Of a stretch of 64,000 nucleotides of DNA, positions 47,143 through 58,900 are shown one piece after another. Where the stretch lies: assembly GCA_013398955.1 (NCBI GenBank), contig VWPU01012279.1, positions 62,001 to 126,000 on the forward strand, written 5' to 3'. The notes beneath the pieces were generated by a model that saw only the letters and a program-made list of their open reading frames with translations, searched no databases and was not told the origin of the DNA. Made by a program: the position numbers and the translations under genes. Numbering within the stretch: position 1 is the first letter of the stretch; the number at the start of each line of letters is the position of its first letter. This stretch comes from Callaeas wilsoni. Its lineage: Eukaryota > Chordata > Aves > Passeriformes > Callaeidae.

Positions 47143-50100
47143 CTTGCTCCCTCTCAGTTAATCCTATGGCAGTGGGGCAGCTGTCCCAAGAGCCTTTCCT
47201 AGTTCTCATCCTCAGTAACACCCAGCCACACCTTGGAACTCCTTGTTCCAGGGAAGAGTAATCCCTGAGCATCCCTGAGCATCCACCAAATATCACTATT
47301 AAAAATACACTCATATACTGAAGAGAGGCATTAAGGAACTTGTCCTTTGGGTAATGCTGAAGGCCCCTTTAGAGAGGGACTCACCCTTGAGTGAAACAGA
47401 GAAGAATAATTATGAGGTGCAGGAGTTTTTAAATGCTCCAGCAGCATGAACTGGAAGATATTAAAAATCATTAGAAAGGAAATGCCAGAGCCTCCCACAA
47501 GGTCTACACAAAGTTCAGACTATACAAGCTAAACATTGTGCAACACCACCAGCATGTTCAGTATATCTTTTTTGAATGAAGTATAAATAGAGTTAGTTAA
47601 TTTATTAAGTGGAGTCTTCTCTGTTGAGGTTACGTGGAAAGATTTTGTTTTCTTTTTAAATAGATAAATAAATTCCAGACCACCCCCTCCCCTGTTTGCA
47701 ACAACCCTTTCCTCTTCCAAGAAGCAGCTCCTGAATAAAGACACACTACATGAAGCAGTTCTATGGAAGATATCTTTAATACAATAAATCTGTTGTATGG
47801 TATTAGCACGGGGCAATAGTGGAAGCTCTGCTAACAGTAAGTTTTACATTATCAATGAAAGAGTTGAGTAAAAAGCAGGATCTTAGCCTTCATTGTTTCT
47901 ACTTATAAGATTACAACCCCAGAATGATTTATTTTTCATGCTGCTTCTAACTGAAGCAAGTGGAAAATCAAATCTAAGGGTTTTGGGTGAACATCAAAAC
48001 TGAAAAAATAAGCCAGGAAAGGATCTGACTAGCTCTCTGCCACTGACTCAGAAGCCCAAAATATTATACAGTCCTTAAAAAACAAAATCTGAAGAAGCAA
48101 AGAGAATACCTAATACTTTGTTAGAAAGTTTGATAAATATTTTATCTCCTCCTTAAATACTCCTCCTAAATTGTTAGTCTGACACCTATTAACACAGTTA
48201 GAGCAGGTTTGAAACACAGCAGCACCCAGAGCAGCAAGAGATTTGTCAGTCTCGCTAAGCCAAGTGACAATGATTATGTTATTATTTGATGCCATCATTA
48301 AATAATAGACATTGTCACCAGATCACAGTGAACCTCCTAAAAATGACCAATTTCTCCTCAGCAATCTGTTCCATGCACCTAACATGGAGGTATCTACTGT
48401 GATGAATCTCACATGTAGCAGTTTTCGTTAAAAAACAATATTTATGTGAAAACCTATGTTGTGAGGCATTTAGTCTGGCCCCAATGACACATCTCTCCCA
48501 GTACATGTACTTGAAAATGATGCTCAAGTGAGTCCCTGGACACTCAGTTATGTTTTACAGTCACATTAGGGCTGTTTTCATTCTTCCTCAGGAAATTCCT
48601 GCGAGCCTGTTCTGGCTCATCTCAATCTTTGCCCATCGATCAGACATTATTGATCTGAGTAAGGGTTCCTAAACACCACAAGAATGGTGAGTGAACAGCT
48701 GCGGTACGAAAACCTTATCTGTAAAGGTCAAAGATCTTGAGTGAAAGTTGCTGAACTATTGTGGAAATAAAAATTTAGCCCTTGATTAAAAGCTGAACAA
48801 GGTCAAATCTCAAGCTATAATGTTCAAAAGAGTTCTAGAATTCCCAAAGTGTTTATTGGGCTGGGGAAACCGGGCATACATGCTTGAGGGGCAATGGGCT
48901 CCTTCTGTTTACTGAAATCTGTTTGCTTTCAGGAATACTATCAAAAAATGACCTTGTTACAACCTGCCAAGTGGTGTTAAGCCATGGTCATTGTGGCAAA
49001 GCCATCCTGCAGAGATACACATCTAACTACCTGAGTCCTTTCAAGATTCTGGAACTCTGAATTTGAGTGGGCACCCTTTGTATTCTTCCTGAAGAAGAAA
49101 TATTTGTCAAAACTCTGAGCCATGCTTGCTCAAGAAACTGAAATATTGAGAAAATATTACTGCCGGTTCAGGTTTTGGGCAAATCCTTCTCATTCAGAAA
49201 ACATCTTATCACATCCTTTGTACAACTCAGGAAGCTACCCTGAGAATTACAATTTACTCTGGTAAAAATCTCCAGAAGCTACTGTCAAGTCTAAGCAGGC
49301 AAGTAACCATACCTGTTGTTCTAGATCTTTTGTTCAGCATTACATGCTATATCCATTGCTTCATTCTTGCAAACCTTAACTGCTTGCAGTGAAGACTTCC
49401 AGTGAAAGGCCTTGGCAGGAACTGACTTCTGTTAACTGAAGTGGTCAGTGTTATCACTAGTGTCCAACCACTTTGCAAGCCTGGCTAGCTCAAAAGACCA
49501 CAAATGAAAATTAATCAAGCACATGAAATATTTTCAGTTTCAGATATCCCATGAAAATGCATACTAACCTTTGTGGGGTTTGTTGATTTTTTGGTTTGTA
49601 TTAAGTATATCTGGTGGAGCTCCATCTAATCAGAGATAAATGACTTCACTGAAAATGCAGAAGACAAACAAGAGAACAATGACTGTTGACCTGGTATTGT
49701 TGGCAAATTCTTTGGTTACATTTCTTGTACTGGTTTCATACTACATTTTCGATAGACACACTTTCCTAGAAAATGAAGGAAATCATTGAGACCAAAACAG
49801 AAAAATACAAGAACTTCCCGAACCCTGAGCCAGTCTGTCTGTATCATTGACATATACTTATGGACCAGACAATAAGATGTTCTTTTCTCTGAAGTTGTCA
49901 TCTGCTGACTTAGCTATGTTTGCCGTAGAAACTTTGGGTTACCATGCTTTTCATCAATCACCTGCGAGGACAATCCAAAGCACTGGGGACTGATCCTGCA
50001 ATATATTGAGGCCAGCTCCTTGTTTGAGCTCTGAGGCCAGCTTTTCCTGCAGCATTTCTGTGATAAAATTCTTGTTTATGCTTTTCCTGTTACAAGCTGA

Positions 50101-51664
50101 ACTAAGTGTGATCATTTGGGAGACAGAATCTTTAAGGCTATAATTAATTACCTTCAAGTTGTAGGTAATTAAAGATGTAGATCCATTAACTGTTGAGTAA
50201 GCTAACAAGGAGATATGCTGTAAGGCACACTGCATCAAAGTACTGTAAACTACTATTCTGAAGAAGGGAGAAGAGAGGAGAAGCTGAGAAGATCTGTGCT
50301 GGTACTTGCCCATGTTAACTGTGCACATTATTTCAGAAAAAAGTAATTTCAGAATACTGCAGGAACCCCACGTTAAAAATCAGGGCACTGAAATGCAAGA
50401 CTAGAATGAAGAGTGTGCAAAGGAATAATTTTTGTCTTCGGTTAAATAAGACAGCCTAGGAAGATCATGTTGGGCTGAAGTCTCTTCAAGGCTGATGTGC
50501 TCCAGATCTTGTGACTCTATTAGAGAAAAGGAGAAGAGGTTTCTTTCAACTTGAGGAATGATCTCGCACCAAACCATTTGTTTTTATTCCCTGAGCTCTT
50601 AATAAAGACATAGAATTTCTAATTAGTAAAAATAAGACTAAAAACTTTGTCTATACTGGTCTCATCTTACTGCAGAAGTCTCATAAAGATTCCAGTACTG
50701 TATACAGGACATAGACACTCAGTATTTGGCAAAAGAGAGATGACAATTAGTCTCATAATTCCTTAAGGACAAGTTCCAAAAACCACATTTGGGCATCTAA
50801 AACACTGCTGAAGCAGAAGATATGAAGGTTCAAGAGAATGATTCAAAAATAAAAAATCCTGACCCCTCCTCTGATGTCTGAAAATCAGTCTGTACCTAAG
50901 CCTTATCCAAAGAAAACTTACTGGGGTGCCAAATTCTGTGTTAGCACAAATGGCCAGAGACATTATTTTCTTACTTGACCTGAACATATGATATAATCCC
51001 ATCTCCCACCTAAGATTCCATCTCCATCCTAAGATTCACAAAATACGCATCCTCTGAGGAGACCCATCTGGAGGCCTGATCTGCACATACTGCACACAAA
51101 CTGAATTTAATGAAATGGCAACAGCAACTGCTGTTAATGGCAGTGGCAGCAGTGACTGATCACTGTTTATACAATACCTTAGCTATCAGGGCAGTTGCCA
51201 AGTAAAGAGGAGACTGAAGATACTTTTAATCACTCAAATGTTCTCAGCAAGATGGAAGAGAGCCCAGTTTGTCTTTTCACAGGATTGAGCAACTTGGTAT
51301 ATCTGAAAAGGTGGACATCCAAAGGACAGTCTGAGCTAAGCACAGGCAGGAATCTCCTCACCCAGTGCAGGCTACTGTGATTTTTGTTTCGAGCTGCCTG
51401 GTGGTGGCCCAGGCAGCCTCTGGGGTCTCTGGTCTCCCCCAGGAGCAGAGACATTCGCTTTGGGTGCTGCAGAGATGGGTGACATAGCCTTCAGCTCCAG
51501 TCTGGGAGTTGCCTCCAGGATGTCCATGTAGAGGAATTTCTCCACTGCATCCTGCCAGTCAGTTATGGGGGAAAGGCACCCTGAGGAAGAGGTGGCTCAG
51601 GGGTAGATGTCACTGGTGAAAGCTGCAGACTACGGCATTCTTTTGCCTGTTAAAATGAGAACGA
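47143..51664. other. Unassigned non-coding DNA
   Basis: No supported gene. A 10-bp unit ATCCCTGAGC occurs 2.4 times in tandem at 47261-47284. A perfect 10-bp stem-loop lies at 50144-50172. The segment 51370-51660 directly upstream of the next CR1 is GC-richer and unassigned. Confidence 0.4.
50144..50172. repeat. Perfect inverted repeat with homeodomain cores
   Basis: TTAATTACCT (50144-50153) and AGGTAATTAA (50163-50172) are exact reverse complements around a 9-nt loop. Both arms contain TAATTA, the core of many homeodomain sites. No repeat family is recognised. Confidence 0.6.
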
Positions 51665-51842
51665 GCTATTGAAATAATCTTCCAGGGAAGTGGTGGATGC
51701 CTCAATATTGGACACTTTTAAGATTCAGCTAACACAGTTCTGGGCGATCTTGTCTAGACTGTGCCTTTGACAAGAAAGGGTGGACCAGATGACCCTTGAG
51801 GTCCCTTCAAACATACTCTTCTATGATTCTGTGATTCTATGA
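51665..51842 (+). mobile_element. CR1 LINE, 3' fragment
   Basis: Plus-strand CR1 3' UTR: 'agggaagtggtggatgcctc', 'gaccagatgacccttgaggt', 'cccttcaaacatactcttc' and the tail CTATGATTCTGTGATTCTATG. The tail is followed at once by a tandem duplication (51837-51876). Confidence 0.95.
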
Positions 51843-51876
51843 TAATCTCTTATTTTCTATGATAATCTCTTATTTT
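51837..51876 (+). repeat. Tandem duplication of 20 bp at a CR1 tail
   Basis: CTATGATAATCTCTTATTTT occurs twice in exact tandem (51837-51856 and 51857-51876). The first copy overlaps the end of the CR1 tail, so the duplication arose after insertion. Confidence 0.95.
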
Positions 51877-52366
51877 CTCCTTACAAAGTTGACTTGTTCA
51901 TACAAGAAGCTCTGGTTTCACAGCCTTTTGGGCACAGTGTGCTGAGAATGAGCATGCTTGAGTGCTGTGGTGCCTCAAAAGACAGCACTGCATTGGCAGG
52001 AGGTGTGAAACGGGCCTTGGGGCTTCCCAAGTTAGCTGAACTGTGCTGCCAACAAACAAGGTGCCTGCAAAAGCCCTGGTGGAATTAGTGTGGCAGAAAC
52101 CATAGCATTTTCAATATTTCTGATTAAAAAGCATATACTTGGAGGAAATAATACAGAAATTGAAATATTTAGGGTCATGTCATGTTTCCATAAGAGTCAG
52201 TGGGATATTTGACACAGACTTTTAAAAAACAATGATTAGTCTCTAAATAGTCTATTTATGAGGAACAAGTGATATTTTAATGTCCCAGTATTTTTCCAAA
52301 CTGTTTTAGGAAAATTATTAATAACTGAAGAAATCTGAAAAAACCCAAAATGTTGAAAAATGCTTA

Positions 52367-52380
52367 ATTGCCATAGCAAC
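52367..52380. promoter_or_regulatory. RFX-type X-box
   Basis: ATTGCCATAGCAAC matches the RFX X-box pattern of two inverted half-sites (GTTGCC and RGCAAC around AT), differing from GTTGCCATAGCAAC only at base 1. Such sites sit in promoters of ciliary genes and in many enhancers. No promoter is visible beside it. Binding is inferred. Confidence 0.45.
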
Positions 52381-54830
52381 GCCGTTTACTGTTGAATATC
52401 ATAACTCCAGAGAGATGCAGAGCTGCCATGATCAGATGGCTTCTTTTAAAATTTCCTGATTGCTAAAATCAAAGATTTTTACTGCATAATCCTCTTTAAA
52501 CACAATAACAAAAACAGTTTCCCTCAGCATTAGTCACAGCGTGCCAAACGGCTTTCCACACCTCTCCATACACAAACAGAGATCACCTTTACTTAAAGCT
52601 ATTAAAGACCATTTTTGTTACAAAACAAAATATAGAATCGTGTTAAAAAACAAATGATATTGCAAGATCTGAAAGGAATCTTTTCTTTCATGACTCAGTC
52701 TCACTGAGGGAGGCAGTCTCAGTTGTCTTTATATCCTACACACATGCACTGTGACATTGACTTACTGCACAGTAGACAAATATTAGGAGCCCCCTCAAAA
52801 GCATAAAAGAAAATAAATTTGTCATAGTGTTATTACCAATGAACTTGTCTTGGTTATAGATTCAGAAGTTGATGATCTGCCTCTGAAATATACTTAAAAT
52901 ATGTGAGAATTTTAAGTGCGCAAAAATATTCCTGATGTGCTAAAAGCTTTCATTCTGCCCCTCAAAGGAAATGGACTACCTCTGACCTCAGCAGGCTTTC
53001 AACCAGACTTTAGAATTTCTGAGCTGAAGTATTTGTGGCCAAGGGGAACCAGGCCGACTGAAAGGAACAATGCTGGGTATCACGTCACTGCTCCTGGGAA
53101 AGTGTCCTGTTCTCCCACTGCTCCTCTGACCTGTGGTTCCTTGGAAAATGGATGCAGCAGCAGGTACCTATGTGGTATTACCAAAATCTGTTATGATTGT
53201 TCTTATTCTAAGAAGACCTATTACAGAGGACAAGAGCCACACATTCACGGTCTTAGCACTGATCTCTTACAATGGACACCAGTGTTTTTAAGCCATTGAA
53301 ATTCTGACAACTCAGAGCAATTTTGGCACACTTGACTAAACTTTGAGAAGAAAGATCACAGAAAAGCCTGACATGCATGTATCTGTTTGTCAGCCTGAGT
53401 TCTGACAAAGCTGAGGACATCCATGCTGGAGGTGACAGCAGAGGGTGGAGGTGGAGGGCTGGCTCCGTGGGAGCAGTGCAGCCGTGACGTGGCAGGGACA
53501 CGTTTGCACAGCGCAGCCTTCAAACCCAATTCCTCCCCGTTATTTTTGACTGATGAGGAACAGAGATCCCATTATAACTAAAGAATCTCCTGATATGCAT
53601 GAAGTACCATAGGGAACAATAATACAACTTTGCGGAGGAAGCAAGCTGTTTTACTTTATTTCTGGCTATTTATAGCTCACTTGAACATTTTGACAATTGC
53701 AAACAATTCTGTAGACTAGCTATTTAGACACCCTGCTGAATCTATCCCAACAGAAACTTGAGGGGTTTAATGATTTTCTAGCCAGAGAGAATTAAACTTG
53801 TGATTCACTGAAGAATGTTACAAATAATGTCAGACACTGAATTTTTAAACTTTCCCTTTTTAAAAATTATCTTTTAATTAGATTGTTACCCCAATTTACC
53901 CCCTCACCCTCAAGAATAAGTCAATCCTTTTATATGCAAATAAACCCCCAAACACCTCACCTAACATTTCAGCATAAGAAATTGCACTAGCATTTCATTT
54001 AAAATCTTGAGCACTGGGTTAAAAGGAAAAACTTTTTCCAAGGCTGCACCATAGCACCAGCTTTACCACACTACAGGAAAACTTTCATTCAGCCATTACT
54101 GTCACCAAGGAAATTGAAGTTAATTCTAGCTTCCACCTTCTCAGATACAGACTTCTGGTAAAAATGTATAGCCTATTTTTGAAACCTCTGCAAATATCTC
54201 TAATGACTTTTGTTGCTGCCTAGATCAATTTCCTGACTAGCAGACTCCAAATAGACTGAATTAAAATATGTTTGATATTATGTGTCATTAGTAAGTGAGC
54301 ACTCTTACCTTTTCAGATAGAAGACATCTTTAAAACATTTGCATTTGAAAGGGATGAGCAATTTTCAGCTTTGAGAGAATGTACACGTTTTCTGCATAAT
54401 TTTGCATTCCACTTAAAAATCTCTCTCTCCTGCCATATCTTTCATAACCCTTTATGCTTAGGTTTCCCAGTATCTTTTGCCTTGCCACTTTGTCCATATT
54501 TCTCATGCGTACTGCTTGGATACTCCCAGAAGAAAGATGAAAGCTCAGTCTTGCTCTGTTTTTCTTCAAATCATTTCACCAATGTCTGCTGGGGATTATC
54601 CATGGAAAATAATTTACAAAAAGAATTTATTTGCTACATAAAAGGCAAAATTAAAATAAGGTTTATTTTCTCCCTAATTGAAATTTGTGCCAACTCAGCA
54701 TTAGACATCTTTCTTTTAAGCAAATACTCATTCTCCATCTTTTTGGAGTGCCATACAAGTCTGTTTCTACACAGAGCAAACCAAACAAAAAGTGTCCTAG
54801 ACCTTCTCCTGCACGTTTTGGCTTTTGCAG

Positions 54831-54888
54831 TGGAGACATTGCCCAGTGCTTCTTCACCAATGGAAATCAAGATGGAAAAAACATAGAA
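54831..54888 (+). other. Exon-like island (58 nt), low support
   Basis: A pyrimidine-rich acceptor ending in TTTTGGCTTTTGCAG precedes 58 nt that end in CATAGAA followed by GTAAGT, the ideal donor. The frame starting at its second base is fully open and reads 'GDIAQCFFTNGNQDGKNIE', with a protein-like composition; one of the other frames meets a stop at its end. I do not recognise the peptide. It could be an exon of a coding or non-coding RNA, or chance. Confidence 0.2.
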
Positions 54889-55780
54889 GTAAGTCACCTC
54901 TTCTGTGTGGGTAAACAAAAGCTACTCTTCAAGAAGGAACACAGACCATCTTATGAACCTTTTAATAGTGGTGCCAATGAAAGGATGTTTTCTGCACTAT
55001 GTACAGGATCCAAAGGATACATTTTGCTACTGAAAGTTCTGCCCCATCTCCTTTTAATCTGTATGCAATGACCTATGGCAAAACAAGGCAATGCCCGTGA
55101 CGTGATGGTGAGCACCACACCCTTTTGTCATGTCTCACAGCCTTATCTTTATAATTATTTGCAATAGTGACTTTTTGTTATTTGTGTAAATAATGTATTT
55201 GTCCTTTTCCCCCAAAATTTTCCAGTTGTAATTCTGACTTGATTTCTCAAACCTTCATCTGAATAGCAATAAAAATCAAGCTTTGAGTAGGAATTCTCAA
55301 AAAATTGTTGTAGTGTTGCACACTGTGTTGTAGCCAGTCTATAACAACATTAAGTATTGCATGCCTAATATTTGCTATTGTTTTTTTGTTATAGGTTTAA
55401 CTACATTTCTTGTTTTATTTGTTTGAGATGAGTTGAACCAGGTATGAAGAACAAACTCCCTCTCCTAAAGAGATTTGACCCCTATTCTTGCTGGGCTCCA
55501 CTGGTAGCTAATATTGCTGCAGCAGAAGCCTAGCCTCTCTTTTATAAAGTCATAATGTGAAAGGCATCAACTACATAGTCCTGTTCAGCTACATGTCAAG
55601 AGAAGCAACACAAATTATTTATGAAAGTTATACAAACACTCATAAAAAAATTACTACAGCATTTTTTGTGGGCCACAAATTCAAAGTAACACCATTCCTA
55701 AATGTGTTTGCTCTGCAATTCTTTTTTGTAAAGACATGGAAGTGACAAAGGAGTTCCCATTTTGGTACATACAGCACTGC

Positions 55781-55912
55781 ATCATAGAAACACAGAATGG
55801 CCTGCCTTGGAAGGAACCTTAAAGATCACTTAGTTCCAGACCCCCTGCCACGGGCAGGGATTCCTTCCACTTGACCAGGCTGCTCAGAGCCCCATCCAAC
55901 CTGGTCTTGACT
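55781..55912 (-). mobile_element. CR1 LINE, short 3' fragment
   Basis: Reversed CR1 tail and 3' UTR: ATCATAGAAACACAGAATGG, 'ttggaaggaaccttaaagat', 'ccccctgccacgggcaggga', 'cagagccccatccaacctgg'. It is truncated after about 130 bp. Confidence 0.95.
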
Positions 55913-58900
55913 TTTCATGACTTCTCTCTGCATAATCTAGTGTAGTCATTAGAAGTCATTACTTTTGGAACAATATTTGTGCATTTTCACTTAGCCACTG
56001 TACCAGCAGCACCTTCTTACTCTGCATTGCTGGGTTAGTTGCACTAGAAACAAGGACAGGAAGCTTATCTGCACTTCAGTTTGTGTTGCAGGAATCACTG
56101 TTTTCAAGGAATGACATTGAAGTAGAAAAAACAGCAGAATCAAGTCTCTAAAGCTGTTTTCAGCACCTCCACTGAAACTATTTTCTGCTATTTCTATTTT
56201 GGTAGGCTCAGGATCAGCCTGTGATATATAAAATCACCACAAGATTCCCCTATTTATTGAGTAGTATCTGTAAGGACGTTTTTTCCTAACACTAATTTTC
56301 CTTGGTCAAGGTTTGATTTAGTCAAGTTGCCAGTGGAACCACACTGATTCACAAAGATCTAAAATTACATTTTATTAAGTCTAGGCATATCTAATGATCT
56401 CAACAGGTTTAAAAAAATTATTATCTTCTAAATCTTCTGGAAACTATGCTACTTCATTTAAATTTACATTCTTTACACAATTTCTTTAAAGTCATGAAGT
56501 TGAAGCAGAATGTAAATTTAAAACAAATTTTATTATTTTGATAACAAGTTTACATGAATATTGTCGTGCACTTCCTAAAAGAGGGGAGGGAAAAAGGCAT
56601 AAATAGAAATAAAAATCACCAGAAATAATCAGAATCACAGAAAAAACATATGACTTTAATTCAGAGGCTTATCTGTTGAGGTCTCTGCTTCCCCTACAGC
56701 TTCCAGGTGATATCTTTCCATGGCATTTGCAAGACAGTTCCAGGCCTGAAGTCTGTTTTACCATTGCTGTTTCTTTGATCAAATAATTATGAAGCATTCA
56801 AATAAAAGTCAATCTTACTTAACAAAAGGGGGAGGGGCAAAGAAGGAGAAAAAAGGCACATTTTCTTTGCAATTTTATTTAACAAAAAAACAACATAATT
56901 TTGCTTTGCTAGCCATAGAATAAACAAATGTAGAAGTTTTCCTGCCTCGGTGCCTCAGAAGGTCTCAGGCTTTGCTTCTCTGGGTCATATTTACAGGTAC
57001 TTTCCTGACACTGCCTTCAAGTCAATGTGCACACGGATGCCGTGTATACACACACGCTCCTCTGGACAAGCCACCCTGGTTCCATTAAGTTTACCATCAA
57101 GTTTAACCCCAAGTTACCATGAGACCACTACAGCAGGTAATAACAGTGACAGTTCTTATCTGTTCCCACTGATGTCTATCAACATCTACTTGCTCTTCTT
57201 GTTGAAACTAAAGTAAGCTTTAGCGTGAGTTTTGGTATTATCTTTCTATTAAAATCTCCTATAAGTTAAACTCTCACACCTCCCAGAAAAGAAAAAAAAG
57301 TTCAAATAAATTCCTTTTATAATTGCTTCACATCCTAAAGTTTGGGCTACATAAACTAATCCGTGGCCAGGCTCATCTCTCAGATCCCCTAAACCTTTAT
57401 AAACCAAACTACATTACCAGATCATTTGATAAGCCAACATTTGGTTCTGTAACCACAGCTCCTTTTGCCCATACTAAACAGAAATGCCAGCACTCAGAAG
57501 GAACAAGACAGGCTGCTCCTGGACTACTACCGCTTTTAAAGAGTTTTTTGATTTTATAAAAAATGTTACATTAAAGTCTTTATTTTGATGATCATATACT
57601 GTTTATTTTCACAGGCATTCTGACACATTCAGTGCATGCAGTCAGTGTTGTCCTATGTCAAATGAAGGGCACGAATCAGAGGAAAATATTGCCCTCCCAA
57701 AACACCTGCCTCTTTCATTCCAAATCTGAGTATTAGCATCCGGAGCTGGGATCGTGTCCCTGCGTCTCTCCTCAAGATCTGCACAGTGCTGAGAAGGTCA
57801 TCCAAACCACAGTTTTCAAAAAGTGGCCGCAAGTTATGCTTTCTTCATTTTCTGGGTATCTAATATGAAACAGCTGTGGATGAATTTGCAGGCATAGTGA
57901 ATACTCACAGCTCCAGCTGGGGATGGTTCCCACTGCATAAAACTTTATTAAAAGGTCTCTTCATTAAAAAGTGCTCTGAAACATGATTTTCTAGGTGGCT
58001 TTCTAAAAGCAGCGGACATCTCTGACAATGGGATTTTAGCACAAACCATTTCTATGAGAATGCAGTGAAGAGAAGTTCACTAACAGTTGTGAATCACAGC
58101 AAGTCTGCAGAGATCCTGGCAGTGGAACAGATAGCCATCATAGTATATAAAGGATCCACAACTCTGAGTTAGTAGTCTGCAAGAAATCAAAAGGTTTTGC
58201 ATAAAACCAGTGCCAAAACTGAACCACATCTTCCCCTACAGGTATATATAATGTTACACACACAAGCACACAAGCAAGGAGTGTTGAAGAAAGCAAAAGA
58301 AATAAACAAGCATTCCAGGCAAAACTATCTGTAGGTATTTATAAATGAAAACAGTTGTGGCAACAGTGCAAGACAGACCTCTTTCTAAACAGTTACCTGT
58401 TTCTCCAGTTTAAAAAGCTTGTGAAGCTCTGCCTTCCACACAGCATGAAGAAAGAGAGGCATCTCCCAGAGATTGCAGTATGTCAGGTTATTTAATGCCA
58501 GCATCCAGACCATGCAGAGTGACAACTTTCACATTTCTCAGTCTGAGTACACATCTATTCTGCTCAGGTAGGGCTGGGGTCTCAGCTGTATTCATGCTGT
58601 TTCCACTGAAAGGAAGCCCAGCCATGCATCACAGAGGCTGATATATTTATTTCATAAATGACCAGTATTATTTAAGGGATCAAGAGTTACATGTAGACAC
58701 AAGCTAAGCCAAGCTAACCAGAATGATATAGCAAAGAAAAGCTTGCATCGTAATACCCACTTGTCCTAGCAAGGCTATGAGAGGCTTGGGTTAAATTTCT
58801 TTTGCTGCCTGAGGGAATCTGACCTGGTATGTCCCACTTGGAGGTGAATATGCTGATCACAAAAGGTCGGCTATTTTAAGGCACAAGGGTGAGGCATCCC

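Larger units (their letters stand above)
51877..55780. other. Non-coding DNA with an X-box and an exon-like island
   Basis: No recognised transposon and no supported gene. It contains a near-canonical RFX X-box (52367-52380), a CpG-containing patch at about 53420-53530 and an exon-like island (54831-54888). The 171-codon open frame at 54371-54886 (plus) is leucine-, serine- and phenylalanine-rich and has no recognisable domain. Confidence 0.4.

Noticed and set aside
54371..54886. 171-codon open frame, plus strand
   Set aside because: Leucine/serine/phenylalanine-rich with no motif, in AT-rich DNA, and with frames open on the opposite strand too. Treated as chance.
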